Positions 38,433 through 46,186 are shown, numbered from the stretch's first letter. The stretch is DNA of 58,355 nt from Heterostelium multicystogenum (GCA_003667245.1 RCNN01000175.1:1-58355), one strand, 5' to 3'. Numbers and translations: made by a program. Notes: generated by a model not told the origin, from the sequence alone.

Positions 38433-39483
38433 TCAAGCCTCAGATGGTGGATCGAAGTGTTTCTTGATGAGCTCCAGAACCTCCTCCGGATTGACGCCTT
38501 TGGGGCAGTCGAGCGTGATCTTCTGCCCTCGAACCTTCAGGTCGGCCAACTCGCGACCTTTCGCGAAGAGCTTAACGGGCACCGGAGGCGCCGGCGGCAA
38601 ATCACTGCTCTTCCTCACCGAGCTCTTGATCCAAGCAACTGCGGCTTCCTGGGAGAGCTTTCCATCGAAGACGAGTTGCGTAGCTTGGACAACCAGGTCC
38701 TTGTGCCCTTCGTCTGCCAATGCCGCCAGAATCGGCCACATGCTTAGTGCCGATGAATGCCGGATCGTCTTCAAGCAGTGTGAGAGTCTCTTGCGGCAGC
38801 TTGAAGTAGGCCAGGCAGCGACTGATGGTGGCCATGCTTCGACCAACACGGCGGGAAAGCGTCATCTGGTTCTTTACGGCCTTGCTGTCTAGTAGCTTCT
38901 TGTAGCTCAACGCACGTTCGAAGTCCGTCAGTGGCTCCTGGGATTCGTTATCTGTGACGGCCAGGACAGCTGCATCTTCGTCAGACAGATCCCGGACATA
39001 GGCCTCAATCTTGGTCCATTGCAGGATGTCATGCGCCCGCCAGCGGCGCTCACCACCAACAAGCTCGAAGCGACCATTGGCTTTGGGGCGGACGACGATA
39101 GGATTGTTGAGACCGCCGTTGGCCTGGATCGCGTCAGCCAGAAGCTGGAGTGCAACTTCGTTGAAGATCTTCCGTGGCTGATACGGGCTTGGATCAACCA
39201 TGTCGGTATCGAGAAGCGTGACACCTTCCTTGGCTGGCAGATACTGACCTTCGAGAGGCGCTGCAGGTCCTACAGATTTTTCACCGTGAAAATTCGTCGA
39301 CTTTTCACCGTGAAAAGTTTCAGCAGGGACACCGGAAGTCTGGGCCTGAGAGTCGTCGAGCAGCCCTCGCTCCGCCAGTATGTCGCTCATCGACCTGCCG
39401 AGATTAGCTGCAGGCGCCTCGGCGACGGGGACTCCTTGAATATGGGTTGGTTGGCTAGTCCCGAGTGGGCGCGTAGATTTCAT
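38433..39483 (-). CDS. parB: ParB-family partition protein, one frameshift
   Basis: Centromere-binding partner of ParA. Starts MKSTRPLGTSQPTHIQG, overlapping the parA stop. An N-terminal arm with LGRSMSDILAERG is followed by a linker containing two copies of FHGEKS; then the ParB/Srx-like domain (DTDMVDPSPYQPRKIFNE, GGLNNPIVVRPKANG, LVGGERRWRAHDI) and the HTH (MTLSRRVGRSMATISRCLAYF). A break near 38750 joins AFIGTKHV to AALADEGHKDLVVQATQLVFDG and a C-terminal domain that ends HFDPPSEA. The GERR box present in ParB CTPases is intact. The linker DNA itself contains two TTTTCACCGTGAAAA palindromes (39278-39292, 39302-39316). Confidence 0.88.
39278..39316. promoter_or_regulatory. two TTTTCACCGTGAAAA palindromes inside parB
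   Basis: Exact 15-bp copies at 39278-39292 and 39302-39316, centre-to-centre 24 bp. They encode the repeated FHGEK segment in the linker of ParB. Two perfect sites on one helix face inside a coding region, matching sites outside genes, indicates selection on the DNA. Confidence 0.65.
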
Positions 39484-40604
39484 TTCGAAGCCTCCAGGAC
39501 GTCACGGATACGGGACACTACCTCAGAGAACACGGTGCGGAAAGCGCCGACGGAATTGTCGCTGGCCTGACGCCACAGCGAAACAGGGATGCCTTCCTCA
39601 AGACTCTTCGAATAGTCCTCGTTGTGATAAAGCGGGCTCTGCGTCACTTTGCCCGGGAAGAGGGTAGTCAGGCGCTCCAGGTTGGCCTGGATCCGCGGGC
39701 GGTTGCGAATGTACATAGTCGGGATCGCAATGATCTCAGGCGACCGCTGGAAGTCCTTGGCGAACTCGCTCAGCCGGAATGCAAGGCGCGACAGGGCTCT
39801 GAACGAGAACTTATCCATCCGGATGGGGCAGACCAGGAAATCTGCAGCGACCATCGAGTTGCGAGAAAGCATTGTGCCGGACGGTGCATTGTCCATGATG
39901 ATCACGTCGTAGCTAGAAAGATCGCAGTGCGGCAGCTTCCCGTTGCGTGCTTGCTCGATGAAGATCGAGTAGCGGAAGTCGCTGCCGTTTGCGTTCCGCA
40001 GCACGATATCCATCTCGTCGAGCGTGACTTCGGCCGGAATGAGATGCGGCCCGAATTCGCCAAACGGCTTCTTGATAACCTCTTCCAGCGACAAGGGGGT
40101 GTAGGTGCTGCCGACACGCATAAGATTCCCGATGTGCCCGTCTACAGCTCGGGCCCCTGGTACACCGACGTCCTCCAGCTCGGCTGCAGTGAGGTCGGGA
40201 TCGTAACCCAACATGCTCGTGACATCGGCCTGTGGATCGTTGTCGATCACCAGAGTGCGCAGCCCCATCAAGCTGAACTGTATCGCCAGGTTGCAGGCGG
40301 TGGTCGTCTTCGCCGTGCCACCTTTCTGCACGTATACCGAGAGTGTGATAGGTCGAGGGAATGGCTTGATTACGCCACTCTCACGTCTGATCGACGCGAT
40401 GCGAAAGATATCGTCGAGGGTATAGCCACGTGCTTCGACAGTGCCGCGGGGAATGCGGCGGATGTTGAGATTGTGCTGCTTCTCGATCAGGGCAAGCATG
40501 TCCTGGCTTACCTGGATGCACTCTGCCGCGTACTTGCTCGAATAGAACAATTGCTGAAAGTCGGTGAAGGGGTACTGGTCGATGCCGAACTCATTGTTTT
40601 CCAT
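39480..40604 (-). CDS. parA: ParA-family partition ATPase, 374 aa
   Basis: Intact. Type Ia architecture: an N-terminal DNA-binding region with a MerR-like HTH (RGTVEARGYTLDDIFRIASIRRE, about residues 53-75), then the deviant Walker A QKGGTAKTTTACNLA (about 93-107), VIDNDPQADVTSML (switch region) and VIIMDNAPSGT (Walker B). ParA uses ATP to move ParB-parS complexes over the nucleoid and, through its HTH, usually represses its own operon. The inverted repeat at 40650-40692 in the promoter is the likely operator. Confidence 0.92.
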   Translation of the reverse strand: MENNEFGIDQYPFTDFQQLFYSSKYAAECIQVSQDMLALIEKQHNLNIRRIPRGTVEARGYTLDDIFRIASIRRESGVIKPFPRPITLSVYVQKGGTAKTTTACNLAIQFSLMGLRTLVIDNDPQADVTSMLGYDPDLTAAELEDVGVPGARAVDGHIGNLMRVGSTYTPLSLEEVIKKPFGEFGPHLIPAEVTLDEMDIVLRNANGSDFRYSIFIEQARNGKLPHCDLSSYDVIIMDNAPSGTMLSRNSMVAADFLVCPIRMDKFSFRALSRLAFRLSEFAKDFQRSPEIIAIPTMYIRNRPRIQANLERLTTLFPGKVTQSPLYHNEDYSKSLEEGIPVSLWRQASDNSVGAFRTVFSEVVSRIRDVLEASK

Positions 40605-40618
40605 TGAAGCGAATCCTT

Positions 40619-40720
40619 CTCGGGGTTTGTGTGCCTAAAAAGTAGGGCTAACCCCGAGGATTTGCAATACCTGATGCGAAATCCTCGGGGTTTTAGGCTA
40701 AAAAAAGGCGTTAAACCCCG
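40619..40720 (-). promoter_or_regulatory. parAB operator region with a 14-bp inverted repeat
   Basis: AACCCCGAGGATTT (40650-40663) and its exact complement (40679-40692) form an inverted repeat with a 15-nt spacer. Two additional CGGGGTT half sites lie at about 40620 and 40712, so four half sites cover 100 bp directly upstream of parA. This is the arrangement expected for autorepression by the N-terminal HTH of a type Ia ParA. Confidence 0.65.
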
Positions 40721-40731
40721 AATCGATAGAC

Positions 40732-40830
40732 GGTCAAAGGTGACCTAATCGAGTTTTAGCCTAAACCTATAGGGCTCATGTGACCTAAAAAATGTGCGCT
40801 GAGAAGGGCAGGGTAGGGAATAGGTCACAA
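40732..40830 (+). promoter_or_regulatory. cluster of GGTCAC/GTGACC operator-like sites before the 40.9-kb operon
   Basis: Sites: GGTCAAAGGTGACCTAA (40732-40748), TCATGTGACCTAAA (about 40777-40790, following CTATAGGG) and TAGGTCACAA (40821-40830). The same words reappear before dotD (46354-46590) and once in the origin. They lie between parA and the HTH gene in the divergent promoter region. Confidence 0.6.
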
Positions 40831-40844
40831 TTGACTTTTGTTTG

Positions 40845-40889
40845 TTGATCTTTTCGATTTGCTGTGTAGTATAGGTGCACAAGTGCACC
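40845..40889 (+). promoter_or_regulatory. promoter and GGTGCAC-AA-GTGCACC operator of the HTH/parB2 operon
   Basis: TTGATC (from 40845), about 16 bp, then TAGTAT (from 40867) makes a reasonable promoter. Immediately downstream is the perfect palindrome GGTGCACAAGTGCACC (40874-40889), 15 bp before the ATG at 40904. Its position over the transcription start suits repression, probably by the operon's own HTH protein. Confidence 0.55.
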
Positions 40890-40903
40890 GTGGAGAGAAT
40901 GGC

Positions 40904-41176
40904 ATGACTGCCGAGGAAACCAACGGGGCGTTGCTCCGAAGGCTGATTGAAAAGGCCGGGATGACTCAGCTGGAAGCGTTGGAGCTGGTGAATGTTGGAC
41001 AGGCCAAGCCGATCGCGGTGAGCACCTGGAAGGCGTACCTGGCGAGTCGGGAAAGCAAACGGTGGCGTGATTGCCCCGAAACGATCCTGGCGCACGCGAA
41101 GAGCAGATTGAGCTCTGATAGTCGCGATTCGATAGCAACAAACCAGACAACGGATACGCAGGGTAGGGGACAGTGA
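40904..41176 (+). CDS. small HTH protein, 90 aa
   Basis: Start ATG 40904 (MTAEETNGALLRRLIEKAG) behind GGAGAG. Residues 16-55 (AGMTQLEALELVN, then STWKAYLASRE) read as a Cro-like helix-turn-helix. It is translationally coupled to the next gene (TGATG). First gene of the operon and nearest to two operator types, so it is the best candidate for the local repressor. Confidence 0.6.
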   Translation: MTAEETNGALLRRLIEKAGMTQLEALELVNVGQAKPIAVSTWKAYLASRESKRWRDCPETILAHAKSRLSSDSRDSIATNQTTDTQGRGQ

Positions 41177-42099
41177 TGGCAAAACAAGTTGAGATGCCGC
41201 TCGATAGCTTCGAACGCGACCTGGTTCAGGGCAGCACGAAGAAGGCTATGTCGGGATCGAAAAGCCGTGATCTCTGGCAGGTGGATCCCCGCGAACTGAA
41301 GTTCATGTCGGGCTTTAATGCGCGCACTCCGCGCCCTGGTCTGGAAGCGCATATCCGGGCACTGGCGGACTCGATGAAGTCCGAAGGCTACTACATGGAC
41401 AAACCCATCGCGGTGTACATCGCTCGCGAAGGTGATCAGGAGGTCAAGTACGTCTCCGATGGCCACTGCCGGACCAAGGCCGTGCTTCTGGCTATTCAAG
41501 AAGGCGCCGAGATCGAAACGATTCCTGCGGTACCGGAAGAGCGCGGCGTCTCCCTGGAGGACCTGACCGTAAAGCTGTACCGCAGCAACACCGGTTTGCC
41601 CCTGACGCCTTACGAAACGGGCCTGGTTTGCAAACGCCTGATTCGCTACGGCCTAGAGCTCGAAGTCGTCGCCGATCGGATGGGCCTCGGTACTGCCTAT
41701 GTCGATGGCCTGCTGATGCTCGTAGGGGGACCGAAATCTATTCGTGATGCCGTTATCGACGACCGGATCTCGGCCACTGAAGCGGTCAAGCTGCTGAAGA
41801 CGCATGGCGACAAGGCCGTCGAGGTTCTTGAGCAGATGCTTGCTGCAGCACAGGCCCAGGGCCGGAACAAAGCGACTGCGAAGCACGCGCCTGGCGCAGC
41901 AATCAAGCGAGTGGTGAAGAAGCACTCTGACTCGCTCTACCAGGCTGCTAAGACCGTTCGCCAGGATCCTGGCTATACCTCCCTGGCTGTCGAGACTCGG
42001 CTGCTGCTCGATGAGCTGCTGCGTACCCTCGACAGGGCTGAAAAAGATCTGGCGACTGAGGACTCCGACGCGCCTGAAGAGGAACGACAGCAAGCTTAG
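41176..42099 (+). CDS. second ParB-like DNA-binding protein, 307 aa
   Basis: Intact, starting MAKQVEMPLDSFERDLVQG. A ParB/RepB/Spo0J-type N-terminal domain (DPRELKFMSGFNARTP, LADSMKSEGYYMDKPIAVY, VSDGHCRTKAVLLA) in which the usual GERR is replaced by DGHCR, then an HTH region (YETGLVCKRLIRYGLELEVVA DRMGL). C-terminal helical part with Glu-rich end. No ParA lies beside it, so it may be a KorB-like regulator or a phage/plasmid ParB-like protein. The palindrome at 42110-42124 directly follows its stop. Confidence 0.75.
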   Translation: MAKQVEMPLDSFERDLVQGSTKKAMSGSKSRDLWQVDPRELKFMSGFNARTPRPGLEAHIRALADSMKSEGYYMDKPIAVYIAREGDQEVKYVSDGHCRTKAVLLAIQEGAEIETIPAVPEERGVSLEDLTVKLYRSNTGLPLTPYETGLVCKRLIRYGLELEVVADRMGLGTAYVDGLLMLVGGPKSIRDAVIDDRISATEAVKLLKTHGDKAVEVLEQMLAAAQAQGRNKATAKHAPGAAIKRVVKKHSDSLYQAAKTVRQDPGYTSLAVETRLLLDELLRTLDRAEKDLATEDSDAPEEERQQA

Positions 42100-42109
42100 G
42101 TGCTCGCTG

Positions 42110-42124
42110 TTTTCACCGTGAAAA
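42110..42124. promoter_or_regulatory. TTTTCACCGTGAAAA palindrome after parB2
   Basis: Sixth copy of the 15-bp palindrome, 11 bp downstream of the stop of the ParB-like gene and upstream of the secreted-protein gene at 42154. It could be an internal operator of the operon or another centromere site. Confidence 0.6.
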
Positions 42125-42153
42125 CTGAAAAACCAACCCAAGGATAACAAGCG

Positions 42154-42681
42154 ATGAAGCGCTTCCTGATTGTTGCTGTAATGTTTCCCATGCTGGCCAC
42201 TTCGGCTCTGGCGGAATCCGGGTCGAACATCTTTCTGAGCGGTAAGGTGTTCAAAGGGGACGAGGTTGTCGCTTCGTTTGCCGCACCGACTCTTCTGGGG
42301 AATACCCTTCCCGTTAAAGACCAGGTCCTCCACAGCTATATCGAAAAAGCTGTAAGCGACGGCAAAAAAACGACGCTGATTCCGGGCAAGCTTGTTACGG
42401 GCCTCGATATGTCGATGACTCCGACAGCTGTTGTTGGTGAAAACGTGATCGTCGCCGTAAAAGGCTCGCTGGCTGTGCTGGAGGGGTTCGACAAGGCGCC
42501 CCTGGCTGGTACTAATCTGGCGATTGATTTGCCGAAGATGAGCCGAAACGAGTTCAGTCAGTCGTTCGAAATCAAAAAGGGACAGCCCCTGGAGTTCGGT
42601 TTCGGAGGGTGCACTCTGGTCGACGGTAATCCGACCAATTGCAGCCATAAGCTGATTCTTGATGCTTCTGCAAACAACTGA
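42154..42681 (+). CDS. secreted hypothetical protein, 175 aa
   Basis: A textbook signal peptide (MKRFLIVAVMFPMLATSALA) with a likely cut after residue 20. The mature part is beta-rich (SGKVFKGDEVVASFAAPTLLG, VIVAVKGSLAVLEGF) with two cysteines near the end (GFGGCTLVDGNPTNC) that may form a disulphide. Frame intact. No family recognised; TGG-type terminator follows. Confidence 0.6.
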   Translation: MKRFLIVAVMFPMLATSALAESGSNIFLSGKVFKGDEVVASFAAPTLLGNTLPVKDQVLHSYIEKAVSDGKKTTLIPGKLVTGLDMSMTPTAVVGENVIVAVKGSLAVLEGFDKAPLAGTNLAIDLPKMSRNEFSQSFEIKKGQPLEFGFGGCTLVDGNPTNCSHKLILDASANN

Positions 42682-42689
42682 TTCTGCTA

Positions 42690-42712
42690 GTGGCCTGGCT
42701 TTGCCAGGCCAC
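42690..42712 (+). terminator. hairpin after the secreted-protein gene
   Basis: GTGGCCTGGC-TTT-GCCAGGCCAC is a perfect 10-bp stem starting nine bases after the stop, followed by TGTTTGAG. The T-run is poor, so it may attenuate rather than fully end transcription. Confidence 0.65.
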
Positions 42713-42740
42713 TGTTTGAGATCGCGAGGAAAATACTCAG

Positions 42741-42974
42741 ATGGCAAACAAAAGAAAAACCCCAGCGCAACTGCAGTCCCAGTGCGACGCTTGGAACAAA
42801 CTGCACGGGCTCGGCACGCTAATCGCCTACGAGGACATCCGCGGTGAAGGGGAGACGCATCGGGGCAAGTCCACCACCGAGGCGCAAGTGCTTGGTGGCC
42901 ACTCGGCAGTCATTTGGCTGGAAGGGAAGAGTGGTTGCGTTAGCCTCGATCATTGCATGGCTCTGGCGTCGTAA
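42741..42974 (+). CDS. hypothetical protein, 77 aa
   Basis: Starts MANKRKTPAQLQSQCDAWNK, a basic head, then a compact beta-rich part (GTLIAYEDIRGEGETHRGKS, AQVLGGHSAVIWLEGKSG) ending with two Cys residues (GCVSLDHC). Soluble, no known family. It begins the second set of small genes behind the hairpin at 42690. Confidence 0.55.
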   Translation: MANKRKTPAQLQSQCDAWNKLHGLGTLIAYEDIRGEGETHRGKSTTEAQVLGGHSAVIWLEGKSGCVSLDHCMALAS

Positions 42975-42983
42975 GAGACACAC

Positions 42984-43325
42984 ATGATGAAGAACATAGT
43001 TTTCTCACTCGCTCTGCTTGGGGCTCTGACGGAGACTGGCCCGGCCTTTGCCGAAAGTAAGTCACTACCCGATTGTGCGGTGACATCTGCCAAGTCTCAT
43101 GGGGTGGAACTTGCGCTGTTCAGAGCCCTCATGATCCACGAGCTGGGGGAGACGCCTCTTGCAGCGCCTTGCTCGTTCTACGAGGCTGCTGCAGCCAATC
43201 TTGCGACTTCCCTGAACAGTCAGCATGGCGATCGCTGGGGTGCGGTGAGTTTGTTCATCCATGGGCGTGTTCTACTGGACGACCCGGTCGTAGAGCGAGT
43301 GCGCACAATTTACGAGTCCAAATAG
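42984..43325 (+). CDS. secreted small protein, 113 aa, perhaps transglycosylase-like
   Basis: Signal peptide MMKNIVFSLALLGALTETGPAFA. The mature part starts with a Cys, has ELALFRALMIHELGE, and later ANLATSLNSQHGDRWGAVSLFIHG. This recalls very short or degenerate lytic transglycosylases (helix with catalytic Glu, then a helix pair), but the pattern is weak. It lies 9 bp behind the 77-aa gene. Confidence 0.45.
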   Translation: MMKNIVFSLALLGALTETGPAFAESKSLPDCAVTSAKSHGVELALFRALMIHELGETPLAAPCSFYEAAAANLATSLNSQHGDRWGAVSLFIHGRVLLDDPVVERVRTIYESK

Positions 43326-43337
43326 GAAAGCAAGACC

Positions 43338-43532
43338 ATGACTGAAAAACCGCAGGCGATCCCCGATTCGACAACCGAGCAAGAGCAATGCCTGGGCGTT
43401 TTCAACGCAGGGCATGGTGTTGTGACCACGCCATCGAGCTACGATCCAGCCCTGTATGAACGTTTTAAGCGCATTTACTCAGAAGGTGAACCGGTGATTA
43501 TTACCGGAAATATGAAAGTCTTCCGACCATAA
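43338..43532 (+). CDS. hypothetical protein, 64 aa
   Basis: Starts MTEKPQAIPDSTTEQEQCLG, 12 bp after the previous stop, with AGGAAAG upstream. Acidic N-terminus, then YDPALYERFKRIYSEGEPVI. Soluble; nothing recognisable. Probably co-transcribed with its neighbours. Confidence 0.45.
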   Translation: MTEKPQAIPDSTTEQEQCLGVFNAGHGVVTTPSSYDPALYERFKRIYSEGEPVIITGNMKVFRP

Positions 43533-43573
43533 GAAAATAGCCGTTCCAACTGAACCGAGTAGGTGAACCAAGC

Positions 43574-43879
43574 ATGGAATTGAAGTTTCGAACCATCACT
43601 GGCGCCATCATCGGCGCCGACCCGCAGGCAGAAGCGCCTACCCCCGTGGGCCTAGCTGATCCAGCCTCTGAGCGTGGAGTAGGCCAGGTCGAGCCCGCGC
43701 ACCTTCTCCGTAAACAAATCGAGCGCGTCATTCGTGAGTACAGCGCTGATCCAGCGCAAGCCGCTCTGGCCGTCTGCGTTATCCTCGACGAGAATCTGGG
43801 CCTGGCTGAAGACGGCTGCTTCGACGATGACGAAACCGTGTTGAACGCAATTTTGGCCAATGAACAGGCCGACGACTGA
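43574..43879 (+). CDS. hypothetical protein, 101 aa
   Basis: Starts MELKFRTITGAIIGADPQ. A proline-rich stretch then an acidic helical end (AVCVILDENLGLAEDGCFDDDE). No signal peptide and no known family. Same operon, separated by short gaps from the genes on both sides. Confidence 0.5.
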   Translation: MELKFRTITGAIIGADPQAEAPTPVGLADPASERGVGQVEPAHLLRKQIERVIREYSADPAQAALAVCVILDENLGLAEDGCFDDDETVLNAILANEQADD

Positions 43880-43898
43880 GCTGTTCAGGGGAGTTCCT

Positions 43899-44660
43899 AT
43901 GGCAACCAGCAAACGCAACGGCCTGACACAGGCGTCAGGCATCACGGCTGATCTAGTCTTGGAGCTTGGAACCTACTACAGCGCCCAGGACATGCGAAAG
44001 GTTCAGACCGGCCTTACTGCCGCTGCCCGCGAAGTCCGTGCTCTGACTCAGTACGGCTCGCTACTTGGGCGCCTGGGCGAGAAACTTTCCCCCGAGCAAC
44101 GGGAGCTTTTGACCAACGCTGCAGCGCTTCTGGATTCGGTCAAATACAACGTGCAGCACGCAAAGGAGCGCAAGGCTCGCGACGAGAAGGCTATAGCCAA
44201 AAAGCGCGAGCTGTGGGAGCGACAGGCCGAGCAACTGGTCAAGACGAACTTTGCCATGCCAGCGGATACCGTGAACGAGCAGTTGCAGATCCTTGAGCTT
44301 TACCTGGTTGCCCGGGTTGTTCTGGGGCACGCGGTCTACCTGCAGGACCACTCCCGGCTGCGTAAGGTGATGCAGGAGGAACCGCCGCGTTCTTCACATT
44401 ACACCGTTGCGCAATGGCGTCGAAATGAGGTTTCGAGCCTCGTCGCGGATTTGCGATCTGCCTTCCGTGACTATTTAAGCTGGGATCTGGAGCGGACGCC
44501 CGCCCAGCGTCTGGACGAGTTGCAGGCGAGCCTGGCTACGTATCGCGCCGAGACTCTTACACAGCCTCAAGCCGTAGAAACTATCCGCATCTGGGCCGAC
44601 GCGCTTAAAGGCGCAGCCTTTATTGCGAGCGTGATGCCCACGTCCAGACCCCCAAAATAG
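43899..44660 (+). CDS. helical hypothetical protein, 253 aa
   Basis: Start ATG 43899 (MATSKRNGLTQASGITAD) behind AGGGGAG; a longer reading from 43860 would overlap the previous gene. Almost wholly helical with charged coiled-coil stretches (RGLGEKLSPEQR-type motifs, HAKERKARDEKAIAKKREL). No membrane helix and no known family. It ends the operon before the mvaT promoter. Confidence 0.55.
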   Translation: MATSKRNGLTQASGITADLVLELGTYYSAQDMRKVQTGLTAAAREVRALTQYGSLLGRLGEKLSPEQRELLTNAAALLDSVKYNVQHAKERKARDEKAIAKKRELWERQAEQLVKTNFAMPADTVNEQLQILELYLVARVVLGHAVYLQDHSRLRKVMQEEPPRSSHYTVAQWRRNEVSSLVADLRSAFRDYLSWDLERTPAQRLDELQASLATYRAETLTQPQAVETIRIWADALKGAAFIASVMPTSRPPK

Positions 44661-44715
44661 CAAAAATGCTCTCTGCGCGGCCGTATAAGGAGATCGCACG
44701 GAAAGTGCACCTGTT

Positions 44716-44744
44716 TTGAATTCGAACACAAATTCTTTTACTAT
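44716..44744 (+). promoter_or_regulatory. sigma-70 type promoter of the mvaT gene
   Basis: TTGAAT (44716-44721), 17 bp, TACTAT (44739-44744), a good housekeeping promoter, 28 bp before the ATG at 44773. The surrounding DNA is AT-rich, as expected for a gene whose product may bind its own promoter. Confidence 0.7.
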
Positions 44745-44772
44745 CAGACCTCCAGAATAAGCGAGCCATGCT

Positions 44773-45135
44773 ATGTCTCTGATTAACGAGTACCGTATTA
44801 CCGAGCAGGCCATCAAAGATCTCCAGGCTCGTTTAGCTAGCTTGCAGCAGAATGGGCAGATGAAAGCAGAGCTCGAATTCGATACCAAACTGCGTGCTTT
44901 GATGTCTGAATACAATAAATCTCTCCGTGATGTCATCAATTTACTTGATCCGCAAGCACAAAACCGCAGTTCGAAGACTCAACCGAATTCTGGGCGCCGT
45001 GAGCGGCAGTTAAAACGCTATCTCAACCCAAACACGAACGAGGTTGTTGAAACGAAGGGTGGTAATCACAAGATTCTGAAAGAGTGGAAAACTCAATTCG
45101 GCGCCGACGTAGTGGAATCCTGGCTGCAGTCGTAG
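44773..45135 (+). CDS. mvaT: MvaT-family H-NS-like nucleoid protein, 120 aa
   Basis: Pseudomonad xenogeneic silencer. The N-terminal oligomerisation coiled coil (MSLINEYRITEQAIKDLQ ... FDTKLRALMSEYNKSLRDV) and the C-terminal DNA-binding part (RYLNPNTNEVVETKGGNHK, then LKEWKTQFGADVVESWLQS) follow the MvaT layout along the whole length. Plasmid copies such as Pmr of pCAR1 lower the fitness cost of the plasmid by silencing AT-rich genes. Own promoter and a strong terminator make it a single-gene unit. It is also the best evidence for the host genus. Confidence 0.93.
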   Translation: MSLINEYRITEQAIKDLQARLASLQQNGQMKAELEFDTKLRALMSEYNKSLRDVINLLDPQAQNRSSKTQPNSGRRERQLKRYLNPNTNEVVETKGGNHKILKEWKTQFGADVVESWLQS

Positions 45136-45154
45136 TTGTCATAGCGATACAAAC

Positions 45155-45189
45155 AAAAAAGGGAGCATAAAGATCCCTTTTTTTTTGCC
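45155..45189. terminator. bidirectional terminator between mvaT and the recombinase
   Basis: AAAAAAGGGA ... TCCC followed by nine T (45155-45186) makes an intrinsic terminator usable from both strands, between the stops at 45135 (plus) and 45195 (minus). The stem is short but the flanking A and T runs extend it. Confidence 0.8.
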
Positions 45190-45194
45190 GATCA

Positions 45195-46166
45195 TTATTC
45201 GCCGCCTAAAGCAACTTTGGACCTCGGTTTGAACGTCTTCGACTTCAATCGCACTTTTTGGACATCAGAGGCTAACGGCTTCACCTTTCCGGCGGCATCA
45301 CCTGAAACCTTTCTCGCGTAATGCTCTCCTGCGGTCTCGTCACTTCCATGCCCCATCAGCGCGGCCACCTCGGCCTTGCTGTTGCCGGCCAGCTTTGCGT
45401 TCGCCGAGAACTGATGCCGCATTGAGTACAGCGTCGGATACTTCATTCGCTTCCCAAAGCAATGCCTGGTGGCGTACTTCATGTAGTCGCCCATCCTCTC
45501 CTGCAGGGTGTCGAACGGGAGCTCGCCGGCGTAGCCTTCCAGCATCGCAATCATCTCGTGGATGTCCTCCAGCTCGTCAGCTGTCAGATCCCCCAGATCC
45601 AGGGAGCGGAACGTTCCATTGCCGCGGCCGTTCGTGGCCTTCGCGTTTCTCGACATTAAGTACGGGGCGGCCGTGGATCTCAGTCACGCCGGCTGACTTC
45701 CATTCTCCCGGCCGCAGACCGACCAAGTAGGTCGCTTTCAACCAGGTCTTCAATGGGCGCGCATAGCGGTGTTTGCCCTGGTGCATCTCCAGGTACGAAA
45801 GCAAACGTTGGTAGTCGGCTCGCTTAAAGCCCTTCTGCTTCTTGGAGGATGTCTGAGTCCCTTTTCGAAGGGTGCCTCTGATGAGGTCGTATCCAGCATC
45901 TGGAGAGCGGCCTGGAGCTCTTCCTGGACGACTTTCTCCTCAGTCGCCGCCATACGCTCAGTGAACAGATGCCGAAGGGCGTTCTTGTACTGCTTCCAGG
46001 TGTTACGGGCGATCGAGGGCTTACGGGTGATGAGGTGCTCGATCACCGTGAGTGGCGGTACCGAATGGGGGGAGTCGATGCCGTATGCCTGGGCAGCTTG
46101 GGAGCAGACAGAGAGAGCCTTGATGACGTACTGCTCATTCGTTTCCGGAAGTCTACTCGGAATCAT
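45195..46166 (-). CDS. tyrosine recombinase/integrase, frameshifted
   Basis: Site-specific recombinase of the phage-integrase family. Start MIPSRLPETNEQYVIK; N-terminal SAM-like part (TRKPSIARNTWKQYKNALRHLF). The catalytic domain shows arginine I in LVGLRPGEWKS, the RH pair in LYSMRHQFSANAK, His in ALMGHGSDET and the nucleophile Tyr in GEHYARK. The C-terminal tail is basic. Breaks lie near 45830 and 45660. About 324 codons. On a plasmid it may resolve multimers or mark an integrated element; the inverted repeat at 46187-46221, directly upstream, is a candidate site. Confidence 0.8.
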
Positions 46167-46186
46167 AAGTTTTATTTGGCTACCCC

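Noticed and set aside
39624..40607. Plus-strand open frame of 327 codons
   Set aside because: Antisense to parA, whose Walker motifs and length are unambiguous.
41653..42747. Minus-strand open frame of 364 codons
   Set aside because: Antisense to the ParB-like gene and the secreted-protein gene, both with ribosome sites and domain features. No ribosome site or family in the antisense reading.
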